Of a stretch of 64,000 nucleotides of DNA, positions 26,682 through 36,253 are shown in pieces. Position 1 is the stretch's first letter; each line of letters begins with the position of its first letter. The position numbers and the translations under genes are program-made. This stretch comes from Phenylobacterium sp. J426 (GTDB lineage: Bacteria; Pseudomonadota; Alphaproteobacteria; Caulobacterales; Caulobacteraceae): assembly GCF_024699945.1 (NCBI RefSeq), contig NZ_JAJOMY010000001.1, forward strand, positions 1,674,001-1,738,000, in the 5' to 3' direction. The notes under the pieces are model-generated. The model saw only the letters and a list, made by a program, of their open reading frames with translations, was not told the DNA's origin and did not search any database.

Positions 26682-27638
26682 TCACCCCCGCTGCCAGTAG
26701 CCCTTCCACTGGCGGCTGACCGGGTGGGCCAGCGCTGAGCTGGTGGCCAGCAGGAACTGCTCGCCGTTGCTGATCCGGCGGTTGTCCTCGCGCCACGCCA
26801 TTTCCGAGGCGTAGGCGCCCAGGTAGCGGCCGGCGATGTGGTGGTGCGTACCGACCTCGGCGCGACGCAGGCGCGAGAAGAAGCTCTCAGCCATGTTCGT
26901 GCAGGCTTCCGGGGTGCTGTAGGCCTCGCTGTGGTTGATCCGCTTCGTCAGGTAGCGGGCTTCCAGGTGATCCCAGTGACCGGCTTCATCCGCGTGCAGG
27001 GTGGCGCCCGGCTCGACGTTGCCGAGGACGAACGGAACACCTTCGGCTTCGGTCTTGGCGACGTGCGTCAGCGTCTCGCCGTCGCGCTCGCGGGCGACCA
27101 CGACCACCTGACGCTTGCCCGACTGGTGAACCTTGCGGCGACGGTCGGCGCGGTCCTCGCGGCGGTTGGCGGGCTTCACGTAGCCGCCGAAGTAGGCGCC
27201 ATCGACTTCCACCGTGCCTTCCAGCTTGGAGGCGCGTTGTTCCGCGGCCAGGGCCTCCCTGATCTTGTGCGAGAGCACGAAGGCCGTCTTGTACTGGCAG
27301 TCCAGATCGCGGGAGAGCTGGAGGGCGCTGTGGCCCTTGGCGCCGTTCACGAAGATCGCGATCGCGGCCAGGATGTCCCGCAGATCCATCTTGCGGCTGG
27401 CGAAGATGGTCCCGCTCGTGACGCTGAACTGCGAGCCGCAGCCCTTGCACTTGAAGATGCGGCGGGCGGTGTAGGTGTAGCACTCGAAGCAGCCGCACCT
27501 GGGGCAGACCGCATCGCCTTGGGTGTCAGCCCAGCGGATCGACCGGAAGGCGTCGAACGCCTGGTCTTCCGTCATGCGCATCACCTTCGCCAGGGAGAGG
27601 CTGCGAGCGGCGGCGGAGAGGAGGAAGTGCTGGGCCAT
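26682..27638 (-). CDS. IS1595 family (ISXO2-like) transposase
   Basis: It is 318 residues. An N-terminal zinc ribbon (CPRCGC ... FKCKGCGSQ, about residues 45-70) precedes the DDE-type ISXO2 catalytic domain: D in TVEVDGAYFGGY, D in TLHADEAGHWDHL, and the third region in INHSEAY ... NMAESFFSRLRR. The frame is intact. It is divergent from the DUF6471 gene, with which it shares a promoter region. It is the transposition enzyme for the surrounding 3.9-kb element. Confidence 0.95.
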   Translation of the reverse strand: MAQHFLLSAAARSLSLAKVMRMTEDQAFDAFRSIRWADTQGDAVCPRCGCFECYTYTARRIFKCKGCGSQFSVTSGTIFASRKMDLRDILAAIAIFVNGAKGHSALQLSRDLDCQYKTAFVLSHKIREALAAEQRASKLEGTVEVDGAYFGGYVKPANRREDRADRRRKVHQSGKRQVVVVARERDGETLTHVAKTEAEGVPFVLGNVEPGATLHADEAGHWDHLEARYLTKRINHSEAYSTPEACTNMAESFFSRLRRAEVGTHHHIAGRYLGAYASEMAWREDNRRISNGEQFLLATSSALAHPVSRQWKGYWQRG

Positions 27639-27725
27639 TTGTCATCAAATCCGATGCGTCTGCATCTGATCTAGTGACACGATGTATCGTTGTCAATGGC
27701 CTTCGCATCGGATATGATGATAAAC
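27639..27725. promoter_or_regulatory. Divergent overlapping promoters with shared -35 and 10-bp operator arms
   Basis: Plus strand: TTGTCA (27690-27695), 17-bp spacer, TATGAT (27713-27718). Minus strand: TTGACA (27696-27691), 17-bp spacer, TAGATC. The two -35 boxes are the same bases. Inverted arms ATCCGATGCG (27649-27658) and CGCATCGGAT (27704-27713) bracket the region, the latter touching the plus -10. This looks like a switch controlling transposase and DUF6471 together. Confidence 0.6.
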
Positions 27726-27959
27726 ATGACTGATGCGACGACACGCGATTGGGTCGCCCACACCAAGGGCCTGCTGCGCGGCGAGATGGTGAAGCGCCAG
27801 ATCAGCTACGCCGGTCTGGTGGAGAAGCTTGCGGCCATCGGTATCAAGGAAACCGAGGCGAACCTCCGCAACAAGATCAGCCGAGGCGGCTTTACGGGAG
27901 CGTTCCTCGTTCAGTGTCTTGTCGCGATGGGAGTGACGACTCTTCGTCTTGAAGACTAG
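27726..27959 (+). CDS. DUF6471 domain protein, transposon passenger
   Basis: The 77-residue protein is of DUF6471 type: RDWVAHTKGLLRGEMVKRQI, YAGLVEKLAAIGIKETEANL, RNKISRGGFTGAFLVQCLVA. The fold suggests a small helix-turn-helix regulator. ATG 27726 is preferred; a TTG at 27690 would start inside the -35 box. The -10 (27713-27718) puts transcription at about the ATG itself, so the mRNA is probably leaderless. As it is divergent from the transposase with operator-like arms, it may be the element's repressor; that is inference. Confidence 0.75.
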   Translation: MTDATTRDWVAHTKGLLRGEMVKRQISYAGLVEKLAAIGIKETEANLRNKISRGGFTGAFLVQCLVAMGVTTLRLED

Positions 27960-28809
27960 CCAGCTTGCTATCGAGCCCTTCGCGCGTGGCGACGAACTTC
28001 AGGCGGGTCGGCGGCGTGCTCATCGAGCGCACCTCTAGCTCAACGATATGGTTCGGCATCACGTGCGGCGCATGTTCAGCCCTCAGCCACCGGCCGTCGC
28101 GCTCGTAGTAGGAGACGAACGACAGGCGCGGATCGTCCGTCTCTAGATCGGTCCAATACAGGGGGTGGCTAAGCTCCTCCCGCGGACGGAGGGCGAAGAC
28201 GCCGCTAGCTGGCACCCACGGCATTTGGGTCAAGAAGTTCGCGACCTCGCCCGCTGGCGCGCTGCGCGTCCAAACCTGACAGTCCAACAGCGGCTCGTCG
28301 CTGAGGTTCTTCACCGTCACCTCAAAGCCGATCCTGATCGGACTGAGGAGACCTTTTCGGCCTTCGACTTGCTTCTCTGACCAAGCGTAGTTCACTCGCG
28401 GTGAGGGTTCCACGCGCAGCCTGGAGTGGGTGGTGGCTGTGGCGAGGCTAAGCTCCCGCGTCAGATGCCGGACCTGTCGGCGCTCATCCTTCCAGAGCCG
28501 ATAGGGCGCCGTGATTGCGAAGAACGCCACCTTCAGCGTGCCCCAGACCATCACGGCGGCCACGCCGTAGAGGAGGAAGCTTGAAGCCTCCTCCTTCACA
28601 GCGGCGCTGCCGGAGAGGGAAAATTGAAGAAGGGAGCCGATCCCGAAGACGGGGATCGTCTGCCACCAATCCTTGGAGAAGGACGCGACGGCGTCGTCTG
28701 ACGCACGCCGAAGCCACAAGTCCAGATAGCCCCCACCCATGGGCGCATCATGGCCGGACTCCGGCGCATGGTGAAGCTGCATCGGTTTCGATGATACTCG
28801 CCGCTCCAT
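27892..28809 (-). CDS. Transposon passenger membrane protein of unknown function (305 aa)
   Basis: Two membrane helices are visible near residues 50-105 (TIPVFGIGSLLQFSLSG and FLLYGVAAVMVWGTLKVAFF), followed by a basic linker and a beta-rich soluble domain (RIGFEVTVKNLSDEPLLDCQ, ELSHPLYWTDLETDDPRLSF). The layout suggests an inner-membrane protein with a cytoplasmic sensing or binding domain. No family is recognised. Its 3' end overlaps the DUF6471 gene by 68 bp; its start lies 46 bp from the right end of the element. Confidence 0.65.
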   Translation of the reverse strand: MERRVSSKPMQLHHAPESGHDAPMGGGYLDLWLRRASDDAVASFSKDWWQTIPVFGIGSLLQFSLSGSAAVKEEASSFLLYGVAAVMVWGTLKVAFFAITAPYRLWKDERRQVRHLTRELSLATATTHSRLRVEPSPRVNYAWSEKQVEGRKGLLSPIRIGFEVTVKNLSDEPLLDCQVWTRSAPAGEVANFLTQMPWVPASGVFALRPREELSHPLYWTDLETDDPRLSFVSYYERDGRWLRAEHAPHVMPNHIVELEVRSMSTPPTRLKFVATREGLDSKLASLQDEESSLPSRQDTERGTLP

Positions 28810-28829
28810 CTGGCGGCGGTCGCACCTTC

Positions 28830-28855
28830 CTTGGTGCGTTTGCTACATAATACCG
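28830..28855 (-). repeat. Right terminal inverted repeat of the IS1595-type transposon
   Basis: It ends GCTACATAATACCG; inverse of 24971-24996 with one mismatch. Confidence 0.92.
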
Positions 28856-28863
28856 GATCATTC
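28856..28863. repeat. 8-bp target-site duplication, right copy
   Basis: GATCATTC, identical to 24963-24970, directly after the right end of the element. Confidence 0.92.
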
Positions 28864-29681
28864 CGGGCGTCGACGGGCTCGCCAAGTACCTCTCGGCGAC
28901 CTATTCGCCGCTGATGATCGGCTGGTGCAGCTTCCTCTGCGCCGCGTTGATCGTAACGCCGGTCGCGGTGAGGCTGCATGGTCGGGCGATCTTCCCGCAG
29001 CAGCATCTTCGGCTGCATCTCCTGCGGATCGTCTTCCTGCTCGCCTCGGCCACGCTCTACTACCTCGCTGTGGCCCGCATACCGCTGGCCGACGCGGTGA
29101 GCGCCTACTTCATCGGCCCCATCGTCGCCTCGCTTCTCGCGGTGGCGGTGCTGAAGGAGCGCTTCACGGCCACCAAGCTGCTCAGCCTGGCCCTCGGCGT
29201 CGCCGGCGCCCTCGTCATCCTGCAGCCCGGCGGCGGCCCGCCCGAGCCCGGGCTTCTGCTGGCTTTCGCCTCGGGCGTCGGCTTCGCCTGCTTCCAGGTC
29301 ACCACCCGCAGGATCGCCGGCGGAGCGGCCCCTTTCCAGACCTTGGCTTTCCAGTACCTCGCCGGCGTGGTGCTGCTGGCGCCGCAAGCCGCGCTCAACT
29401 GGACGACGCCGCGCCCGGGCCACCTCTGGCTGTTCGCCGCCATGGCCGCCATCGGGGTGGCGACCCACATCCTGGCCGTCCTGGCCTATCGCCGGGCCGA
29501 GGCCTCGACGCTGGCGCCGCTCAGCTACCTCGAACTGCTGGGCTCCACCGCCATCGGATTCATCGTCTTCCGCGATCTTCCGGGCGGTCCCGTGGTCCTC
29601 GGCGCTGCCCTGATCGTGGGCGCGGGCATGATCCTGCTGCCGCGAAAACCGACACCCGCGCCCGACCTGCCCGCCGCTTGA
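28864..29681 (+). pseudogene. 3' part of the split EamA/DMT family transporter
   Basis: The fragment covers most of a 10-helix drug/metabolite transporter: SATYSPLMIGWCSFLCAALI, IPLADAVSAYFIGPIVASLL, ALGVAGALVILQPGG, and the second EamA repeat LAYRRAEASTLAPLSYLELL. It lacks only the first 25 codons, which lie at 24895-24970. EamA proteins export small metabolites; the substrate is unknown. Internal starts could give a truncated protein, but loss of helix 1 probably inactivates it. Confidence 0.85.
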
Positions 29682-29769
29682 TCCAATGCGACGCAAGCGA
29701 GCCGAGCCATTAGCGGCTCGTTAGGGGACTCGCCTCGTCATCCTCGCGGGCGTACGCACGGAGGCGGGG

Positions 29770-31760
29770 ATGGGCTGGCTCGAGCGGATCAACGGCCGCT
29801 GGTCGTTCGGAGCGCGGATCGCGCTGATCTGCGGATTGTTCGCGGCGCCCCTGGCCCTGCTCCTGTTCCTCTTCGTTCAGGCCAGCACTGCCCAGATCGC
29901 CTTCTCGGCCAAGGAGCTCGAAGGTTCGCGCTATCTCACGACCGTGTGGTCGGCGCGAGACGGCGGGGCCGCGCCCGCCGATGACGGCCGCTTCAACCAG
30001 GCGGAGGCGCTGAAGGCCTTCGTCGCGGCGGGTCCCGGCCTGCCACGCGCCGCGGCCGGCGCCGACCTCATCGCTGCGGTTGCGGACGGTTCGAACCTCA
30101 CCCTCGATCCCGATCTGGACAGCTTCTATGTCATGGACGCCGTGACGGTGCGTCTGCCGACCACGCTGAAGGCCGTGCGCGAACTGGAGGCGGCGTACGC
30201 CGAAGGCCGGCGGGACGCCGTCGTCGTCGCAACCGAGCACCTCGTCATGGCCTCCGCCCAGGCGAACGCCTCCCTCGCCGCCGGGATGAAGAACAACGCT
30301 TCAGGCGCCACCCGCCAGGCGCTGGAGGCGCGGGCCACGGCCTTCGCCGCCGCCGCCGAGGCGACCACCCGTCAGAGTCAGGCCTTCCTCGCCGGCGCGA
30401 GCCTCGACCCCCGGCCTTTGCGAGCCTCGCCTCCGAGGTCGACCTCACTTGGCGGACCGCCAACGTCGAACTCGACCGGTTGCTCGGCCTCCGGATCGCC
30501 GCGTTCAAGCGTCAGCTCGTGATCAATCTGGCGCTCACCGCGGGCGCGGTCCTGGCTGCGGTCGCCCTGGCGTTCCTGATCACCCGCAGCCTCGCCCGCC
30601 GCCTCTCGGGTCTGCTCGCCGCCATGGGCCGGCTGAGCGCTGGCGAGACCGAGATCGACATCCCCTGCCTGGCGGACGCCAACGAGACCGGCCGTATCGC
30701 CGCGGCTCTGCAGGTGTTCCGGGAAGGCGCCCTCGAACGCAATCGACTGCAGGGCGACGCCGCCCTGGTCCACGAGCAGAACGCCGCCAAGCTTCGCGAG
30801 CTGGAGGCCAGCTTCGTGGCGGCCGGACGCGACCAGACCCAGGCTCTGGAAGCGCTGAGCGACGCCTTGGAGCGCCTGGCCGCCGGCGATCTGACCAGCC
30901 GCATCTCCATCGCCCTGGCCAGCGACTACCGCCGCCTGGGAGATCACTTCAATACCGCCGCAGCGGCCCTGCAGCAGGCGCTGGCGGCGATCGCCGGCAA
31001 GACCTCGCTCGTGCTGGCCAACTCCGGCGAGATGGCTGACGCCTCGGACCAACTGTCGGCCCGCACCGAGCGGCAGGCCGCCAGCCTGGAGCAGACGGCG
31101 GCGGCGCTCGAGGAGATCACCTCCACCGTCCGCCGCAGTTCCGAAAGCGCCGAGGCTGCGGCTCAGAGCGTCGCCGACGCCCGCCGTGAGGCCGAGGGCG
31201 GGAGCGAGATCATGGAGCAGGCCCGCCGGGCGATGGCCCAGATCGAGGCGTCTTCCGCCCAGGTCGCGGAGATCATCGGAACGATCGACGAGATCGCCTT
31301 CCAGACCAACCTGCTGGCGCTCAACGCGGGCGTCGAAGCCGCGCGGGCCGGCGAGTCCGGCAAGGGCTTCGCCGTCGTGGCGGCCGAGGTGAGGGCTCTG
31401 GCCCAGCATTCCGCCGAGGCCGCCCGCCAGATCAAGGGCCTGATCCAGGCGAGCGGACAGCAGGTGCAGGAAGGCGCCCGCCTCGTCGGCCAGACCAGCG
31501 AGGCGCTAGGCCGGATCGTGGGCCGCGTCTCCTCGATGGAGGCCCTGCTGCATGAGGTCTCGGGCGGGGCCCGCGAGCAGGCCACCGCCGTCGCGGAGGT
31601 CAGCCAGGCGATCCACCAGATGGACCAGATGACCCAGCAGAACGCCGCCATGGCCGAGGAATCCTCGGCGGCGGCTCAGGGCCTGCGAAGCGAAATGGGC
31701 GAGCTGGCGAGCCTGCTGGAGCGCTTCCACGTGCACCGGGGCGAGCGCGCCGCGGCCTGA
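29770..31760 (+). CDS. Methyl-accepting chemotaxis protein, one-base deletion
   Basis: The chemoreceptor has TM1 near residues 13-35 ([20 protein letters not shown]), a periplasmic helical sensor, TM2 ([20 protein letters not shown]), HAMP and a long signalling coiled coil whose tip is [20 protein letters not shown]. The frame breaks at the C run 30408-30412; adding one C restores 663 residues. No C-terminal CheR pentapeptide is present. The ligand is unknown. No che genes are adjacent, so it feeds a pathway encoded elsewhere. Confidence 0.9.
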
Positions 31761-31783
31761 GCCGATGGCCGCCCCGCAGCGGG

Positions 31784-32347
31784 CTACCCGCCAGACAGGC
31801 GGTGAAGGTCCTGATCGTTCGGCAGCTGGCCGGACGGTGTCGCCTGGTTGATGGCCTCCGGGAGCTCGCGCGCCAGCTCCGACAGCAGCGCTTCGCGCGG
31901 CATGCCGGTCTGTTGCTGCAGCTCCTGGATGGTGTCGTCGCCCAGCGCATCGGCCAGCTGGTGGGGCGTCACCTGCTCATTGTGGCCGCTGCCGACCCAG
32001 GAGTTCGCCTGCTGGCTCAGCCCGCGTTGCTGCAGTTGCCCGATGAGGCCGCCGAGGGCGCCAGCGCCGCCCAGGCCGCCCAGCAGGCCGCCCAGGCCCC
32101 CGAGCCCGCCGCCGCCTTGCCGCGCGTCGAAGCTGCGGCCTTCCGCAGGCCGGCTCTGCTCGCGCGCAGCCTTCACCAGCAGCGCCACCAGAACCCCCAT
32201 CGCCAGCTTGCTGCCCATGCCGCCTCGCGCGCCACCGCCGAGCATTCCGCCGAGCGCTCCACCTAGCGGCCCGCCGCCCATGCCGCCGCGGCTTCCGCCC
32301 ATGCCGCCGCGCATCGCGCCGCCAACGATCTGATCAAGCAATCCCAT
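31784..32347 (-). CDS. YidB family (DUF937) protein
   Basis: It has 187 residues: a Gly/Met-rich low-complexity N-terminal half (repeats of GGxGG/GGM) and a conserved C-terminal YidB region with SWVGSGHNEQVTPHQLADAL and LQQQTGMPREALLSELAREL. YidB/DUF937 proteins are abundant soluble proteins of unknown function. It faces the chemoreceptor gene (convergent, 23 bp apart). Confidence 0.88.
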   Translation of the reverse strand: MGLLDQIVGGAMRGGMGGSRGGMGGGPLGGALGGMLGGGARGGMGSKLAMGVLVALLVKAAREQSRPAEGRSFDARQGGGGLGGLGGLLGGLGGAGALGGLIGQLQQRGLSQQANSWVGSGHNEQVTPHQLADALGDDTIQELQQQTGMPREALLSELARELPEAINQATPSGQLPNDQDLHRLSGG

Positions 32348-32410
32348 GTGGTCACCTCCTCACTGAGGGCGACCAACTGACGAGGGACCGCGTCGGTTCA
32401 GCCGGATTTC

Positions 32411-32488
32411 CGGATGAGGGGTCTCCGGGCTCACCGGGCAGGTTGTCCCCTCATCCCGCCTCGGCGGCCGAGAGAGACCCCTCATCCG
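32411..32488. repeat. 15-bp perfect inverted repeat (REP-like) between YidB and aceB
   Basis: CGGATGAGGGGTCTC (32411-32425) is inverted at 32474-32488, with CCCCTCATCC repeated again inside at 32457-32466. It lies in the 186-bp gap between the YidB-type gene and the end of aceB, as intergenic palindromic repeats do. Confidence 0.5.
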
Positions 32489-32533
32489 ACCCGCATCCGC
32501 GGGCCGCCGTCCCTGCGAGGGGACGGCGAACGG

Positions 32534-34135
32534 CTAGTCGAGGACGCGATAGGCCGGGAGGGTCAGAAACTCCTCCAGGGTCTCGCCCAGGCACATGTCG
32601 AGGAAGATCTTCTGGGCCTCGGCGAAGCGGCCCTTCGCGAAGGCGTCGGCCGGCAGCACTTGGCGCAGGCCGGCCAGCTCCTGGTCGGTCAGTTCACGCA
32701 CCAGCTCGGGCGTGACCGCCCGGCCGTCGGACAGCGTGGCCTTGTGATACAGCCACTGCCAGATCTGGGTGCGGCTGATCTCGGCCGTGGCCGCGTCTTC
32801 CATCAGGTTGTAGAGCGGCACCGCGCCCCGGCCACGCAGCCAGGCCTCGATGTACTGGACGCCGACGCGGATGTTCTCCCGCAGGCCGGCTTCCGTCCGC
32901 TCGCCCTCGTGGACGCGCAGCATGTCCTCGCGAGTGACGGTGACGTCCTCGCGCAGCTTGTCGAGCTGGTTGGGCGTGGGCATCAGCCGGTCGAACACCT
33001 CCATGGCCACCGGCACCAGGTCGGGGTGCGCCACCCAGGTGCCGTCATGGCCGTTGGTCGCCTCGCGCTCCTTGTCGGCGCGCACCTTGGCGAAGGCCGC
33101 GTCGTTGGCGGCGGGATCGCCCTTCACCGGGATCTGGGCCGCCATGCCGCCCATGGCGAAGGCGCCCCGGCGGTGGCAGGTCTGGATCAGCTTGAACGAA
33201 TAGGCCTGCAGGAACGCCTGGCCCATGGTCATCACCGCCCGATCCGGCGTCAGGGCGTCGGGCTGAGCCTTCAGTCGCTTGATGAACGAGAAGATGTAGT
33301 CCCAGCGGCCGCAGTTCAAACCGGCCATGTGGTCGCGCAGCTCATAGAGGATCTCGTCCATCTCGAAGGCGGCCGGCAGCGTCTCGATGAGCACGGTGAC
33401 CTTGATCGTGCCGTTCGGAATGCCCAGCGCACCTTGCGCGTAGACGAACACCTCGTTCCACAGTCGCGCTTCCAGATGGCTCTCCATCTTCGGCAGGTAG
33501 AAGTAGGGGCCGGAGCCCGCGGCCAGCGATGTCTTGGCGTTGTGGAAGAAGTAGAGGCCGAAGTCGAACAGCGCCCCGCTCATCTCCTCCCCGTCCACCA
33601 GGGCGTGGGCTTCCGGCAGGTGCAAGCCGCGCGGCCTGACGATCAGCGTCGCGACCTTCTCCTTCAGCGCGTAGCTCTTGCCGGTCGTCGGATCGGTGAA
33701 GCCGATCTTGTCAGCCCAGCGGTCCTTCAGGTTGATCTGGCCGTCGATCATGTTGCGCCAGGTCGGCGAGGAGGCGTCCTCGAAGTCGGCCATGAACACC
33801 CGCGCGCCCGAGTTGAGGGCGTTGATGATCATCTTGCGGTCGACGGGGCCGGTGATCTCCACGCGCCGGTCCGTGAGGTCAGCGGGGATCGGCGCGACCT
33901 TCCAGTCGCCGTCGCGCACGTGCTTGGTCTCGGGCAGGAAGTCCGGCTTGGCGCCGGCGTCGAAGCGGGTCTGCCGCTCCTCGCGGAGCGCCAGCAGCTC
34001 CAGCCGGCGATCGTTGAAGCGGCGGTGAAGCTCGGCCAGGAAGGCCAGCGCCTCGGGCGTCAGCACCTCGGCGTCGCGGCCCTCGATCGGTTGGGTCAGC
34101 TGCACGGCGGGCCGCGTTTCGAGGTCGAGCGACAT
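32534..34135 (-). CDS. aceB: Malate synthase A
   Basis: It condenses glyoxylate with acetyl-CoA to malate, the second step of the glyoxylate shunt. The 533-residue length is that of the A isoform. Conserved parts include [20 protein letters not shown] (about residue 112), [20 protein letters not shown] and [20 protein letters not shown]. It is downstream of aceA and DUF4170 in the same orientation, with a terminator-like hairpin between. Confidence 0.96.
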   Translation of the reverse strand: MSLDLETRPAVQLTQPIEGRDAEVLTPEALAFLAELHRRFNDRRLELLALREERQTRFDAGAKPDFLPETKHVRDGDWKVAPIPADLTDRRVEITGPVDRKMIINALNSGARVFMADFEDASSPTWRNMIDGQINLKDRWADKIGFTDPTTGKSYALKEKVATLIVRPRGLHLPEAHALVDGEEMSGALFDFGLYFFHNAKTSLAAGSGPYFYLPKMESHLEARLWNEVFVYAQGALGIPNGTIKVTVLIETLPAAFEMDEILYELRDHMAGLNCGRWDYIFSFIKRLKAQPDALTPDRAVMTMGQAFLQAYSFKLIQTCHRRGAFAMGGMAAQIPVKGDPAANDAAFAKVRADKEREATNGHDGTWVAHPDLVPVAMEVFDRLMPTPNQLDKLREDVTVTREDMLRVHEGERTEAGLRENIRVGVQYIEAWLRGRGAVPLYNLMEDAATAEISRTQIWQWLYHKATLSDGRAVTPELVRELTDQELAGLRQVLPADAFAKGRFAEAQKIFLDMCLGETLEEFLTLPAYRVLD

Positions 34136-34170
34136 CGGGGATGCTCCAGGTCGGAGGGCGAAGAAAAAGC

Positions 34171-34209
34171 GGCTCCCCGCCCGGGCCCTCAGGAGAGGGG
34201 CGGGGAGCC
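34171..34209 (-). terminator. Intrinsic terminator between DUF4170 gene and aceB
   Basis: GGCTCCCCGCCC (34171-34182) is exactly inverted at 34198-34209. On the minus strand it is followed by GCTTTTTCTTC. It lies 36 bp upstream of aceB, so it probably lowers aceB output relative to aceA. Confidence 0.75.
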
Positions 34210-34245
34210 TTCAGGCAACAGATAGCTGGCGATCGGCCCTGAAGC

Positions 34246-34455
34246 CTAGTTCGGCAGGACGAGGTGTTCGGTGGCGATCGCGTACTTGGCGGTGGCCGAG
34301 CTGCGAGTCTCGTCCGACTTGCTGCGCCAGGCCGCACGGGCCTCCTCGCGGCTGTCGTACGGGCCCAGAACCTCGGGCGGACCGTTCTTGAGGGACTTGA
34401 AGGCCGTACAGCTGTACTCGCCGCCGACGACCCAGAACCGTTCCTTGGTCATCAT
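34246..34455 (-). CDS. DUF4170 family protein
   Basis: This 69-residue soluble protein is of the alphaproteobacterial DUF4170 type: FWVVGGEYSCTAFKSL, LGPYDSREEARAAWRSKSDE, and YAIATEHL near the end. The ATG at 34455 is chosen because TGGAG lies five bases before it; a GTG six bases earlier would overlap the ribosome site. It sits between aceA and aceB in all likelihood on the same transcript. Function unknown. Confidence 0.8.
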   Translation of the reverse strand: MMTKERFWVVGGEYSCTAFKSLKNGPPEVLGPYDSREEARAAWRSKSDETRSSATAKYAIATEHLVLPN

Positions 34456-34503
34456 GGTCACTCCAGGCGGCCGGCCCTCCCGGGCCGGCGCCTCCTCCTG
34501 CGC

Positions 34504-36096
34504 TTAGGCGAACTGGTTCATCGTGTTGTGGACGCCGCCGGCCTTCAGGGCCGCTTCGCCCGCGAAGTATTCCTTGTGGTCGTCGCCAATGTCCGAGCCT
34601 GACATGTTCTGGTGCTTCACGCACGGGACGCCCTTGCGGATCTCCTCGCGCTGGACGCCCAGGACGTAGCCCAGCATGCCCTGCTCGCCGAAGTATTCCT
34701 TGGCCAGGTTGTCCGTCGACAGCGCGGCCGTGTGGTACGTCGGCAGGGTGATCAGGTGGTGGAAGATGCCCGCACGCTTGGCGCCGTCGGCCTGGAAGCT
34801 GCGGATCTTCTGGTCCGCCTCGATGCCCAGCGGGGTCTGGTCGTATTCGGCGCTCATCAGCTTGGCCTTGTCGTAGGCCGACACGTCCTTGCCGTCCTTC
34901 TGCCAGGCTTCGAAGACCTGCTCGCGGAACTTCAGCGTCCAGTTGAAGGACGGGCTGTTGTTGTAGGCGAGCTTGGCGTTCGGGACGACCTCACGGATGC
35001 GGTCGACCATGCCGGCGATCTGCTCGACGTGCGGCTTCTCGGTTTCGATCCACAGCAGGTCCGCGCCGTTTTGCAGCGAGGTGATGCAGTCCAGCACGCA
35101 GCGGTCCTCGCCCGTGCCGGCGCGGAACTGGAAGAGGTTGGACGGCAGGCGCTTCGGACGCAGCAGCTTGCCGTTGCGGGTGATCACAACGTCGCCGTTG
35201 CCGACCTGGGTCGCGTCGATCTCCTCGCAGTCGAGGAAGGCGTTGTACTGGTCGCCCAGGTCGCCCGGCTCCTTCGAGAAGGCGATCTGCTTGGTCAGGC
35301 CGGCGCCGAGGCTGTCGGTCCGCGCGACGATGACGCCGTTGTCGACGCCCAGCTCCAGGAACGCGTAGCGGACGGCTCGCAGCTTCTGGATGAAGTCCTC
35401 GTGCGGGACGGTCACCTTGCCGTCCTGGTGGCCGCATTGCTTCTCGTCCGAGACCTGGTTCTCGATCTGGATCGCGCAGGCGCCGGCCTCGATCATCTTC
35501 TTGGCCAACAGGTAGGTGGCTTCCGCGTTGCCGAAGCCCGCGTCGATGTCGGCGATGATCGGAACGACGTGGGTCTCGAAGTTGTCGATCTTGTCCTGGA
35601 TCTGTTGGGCCTTCGCGTCGTCGCCGGCGTCACGCGCCGCATCGAGGTCGCGGAACAGGCCGCCCAGCTCGCGGGCGTCGGCCTGCTTCAGGAAGGTGTA
35701 GATCTCTTCGATCAGCGCGGGCACCGAGGTCTTCTCGTGCATCGACTGGTCCGGCAGCGGGCCGAAATCCGAGCGTAGGGCGGCGATCATCCAGCCCGAC
35801 AGGTAGATGTAGCGGCGCTTGGTGGTGCCGAAGTGGCGCTTCACCGCGATCATCTTCTGCTGGGCGACGAAGCCGTGCCAGCAGCCGAGGCTCTGAGTGT
35901 ACTGCGACGGGTCGGCGTCATAGGCCGCCATGTCCTCGCGCATGATGCCGGCGGTGTACTTGGCGATCTCCAGGCCGGTCTTGAAGCGGTTCTGCAGGCG
36001 CATGCGGGCCACGGCTTCCGGGTCGATCCCGTCCCACGCGCCGCCCTTGCTCTTCACGAGCTGGCCCATCTCGATGATGTGGTCTTGATACGCCAT
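34504..36096 (-). CDS. aceA: Isocitrate lyase
   Basis: It cleaves isocitrate to succinate and glyoxylate, the entry to the glyoxylate shunt used on acetate or fatty acids. At 530 residues it belongs to the longer subclass. The active-site loop reads SDEKQCGHQDGK (catalytic Cys near residue 222), with PIIADIDAGFGNAEATYLL and the substrate-binding NNSPSFNWTL. It is divergent from a ScfR-type regulator with a 157-bp intergenic region. With fadB, thiolase and malate synthase it allows growth on fatty acids. Confidence 0.96.
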   Translation of the reverse strand: MAYQDHIIEMGQLVKSKGGAWDGIDPEAVARMRLQNRFKTGLEIAKYTAGIMREDMAAYDADPSQYTQSLGCWHGFVAQQKMIAVKRHFGTTKRRYIYLSGWMIAALRSDFGPLPDQSMHEKTSVPALIEEIYTFLKQADARELGGLFRDLDAARDAGDDAKAQQIQDKIDNFETHVVPIIADIDAGFGNAEATYLLAKKMIEAGACAIQIENQVSDEKQCGHQDGKVTVPHEDFIQKLRAVRYAFLELGVDNGVIVARTDSLGAGLTKQIAFSKEPGDLGDQYNAFLDCEEIDATQVGNGDVVITRNGKLLRPKRLPSNLFQFRAGTGEDRCVLDCITSLQNGADLLWIETEKPHVEQIAGMVDRIREVVPNAKLAYNNSPSFNWTLKFREQVFEAWQKDGKDVSAYDKAKLMSAEYDQTPLGIEADQKIRSFQADGAKRAGIFHHLITLPTYHTAALSTDNLAKEYFGEQGMLGYVLGVQREEIRKGVPCVKHQNMSGSDIGDDHKEYFAGEAALKAGGVHNTMNQFA

Positions 36097-36201
36097 ATGC
36101 CTCTTCCACGCTGAAATCCGGGGCTCTTTGACAAGCCGTCGGCGCCACTAACGCCTGAATTCCCTTAGGGTCGAGGCCCGAAGCCGAGGCAAAAGGCCGT
36201 G

Positions 36202-36243
36202 TTGTCACAGGAATACGTTGTCAAACTTGTAAAGCTGTGACAA
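36202..36243. promoter_or_regulatory. Inverted TTGTCACA/TGTGACAA pair in the aceA-scfR divergent promoter
   Basis: TTGTCACA (36202-36209) is exactly inverted at 36236-36243, and a third TTGTCA is at 36218-36223. The pair lies 11-52 bp upstream of the regulator start, over its promoter. RamB/ScfR-family regulators bind short A/T-rich elements near glyoxylate genes and repress themselves, so this is the likely operator. Confidence 0.5.
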
Positions 36244-36253
36244 TCTTACAGCC

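Larger units (their letters stand above)
24971..28855. mobile_element. IS1595-family transposon with passenger genes (3,885 bp)
   Basis: The 26-bp terminal inverted repeats (24971-24996 and 28830-28855) match at 25 positions, and an 8-bp direct repeat flanks them. The element holds an ISXO2-type transposase and, around it, five other ORFs, a tRNA-like sequence and a structured intergenic stretch. IS1595-family elements are known to carry passenger genes. It disrupts an EamA transporter gene and appears intact. Confidence 0.92.
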
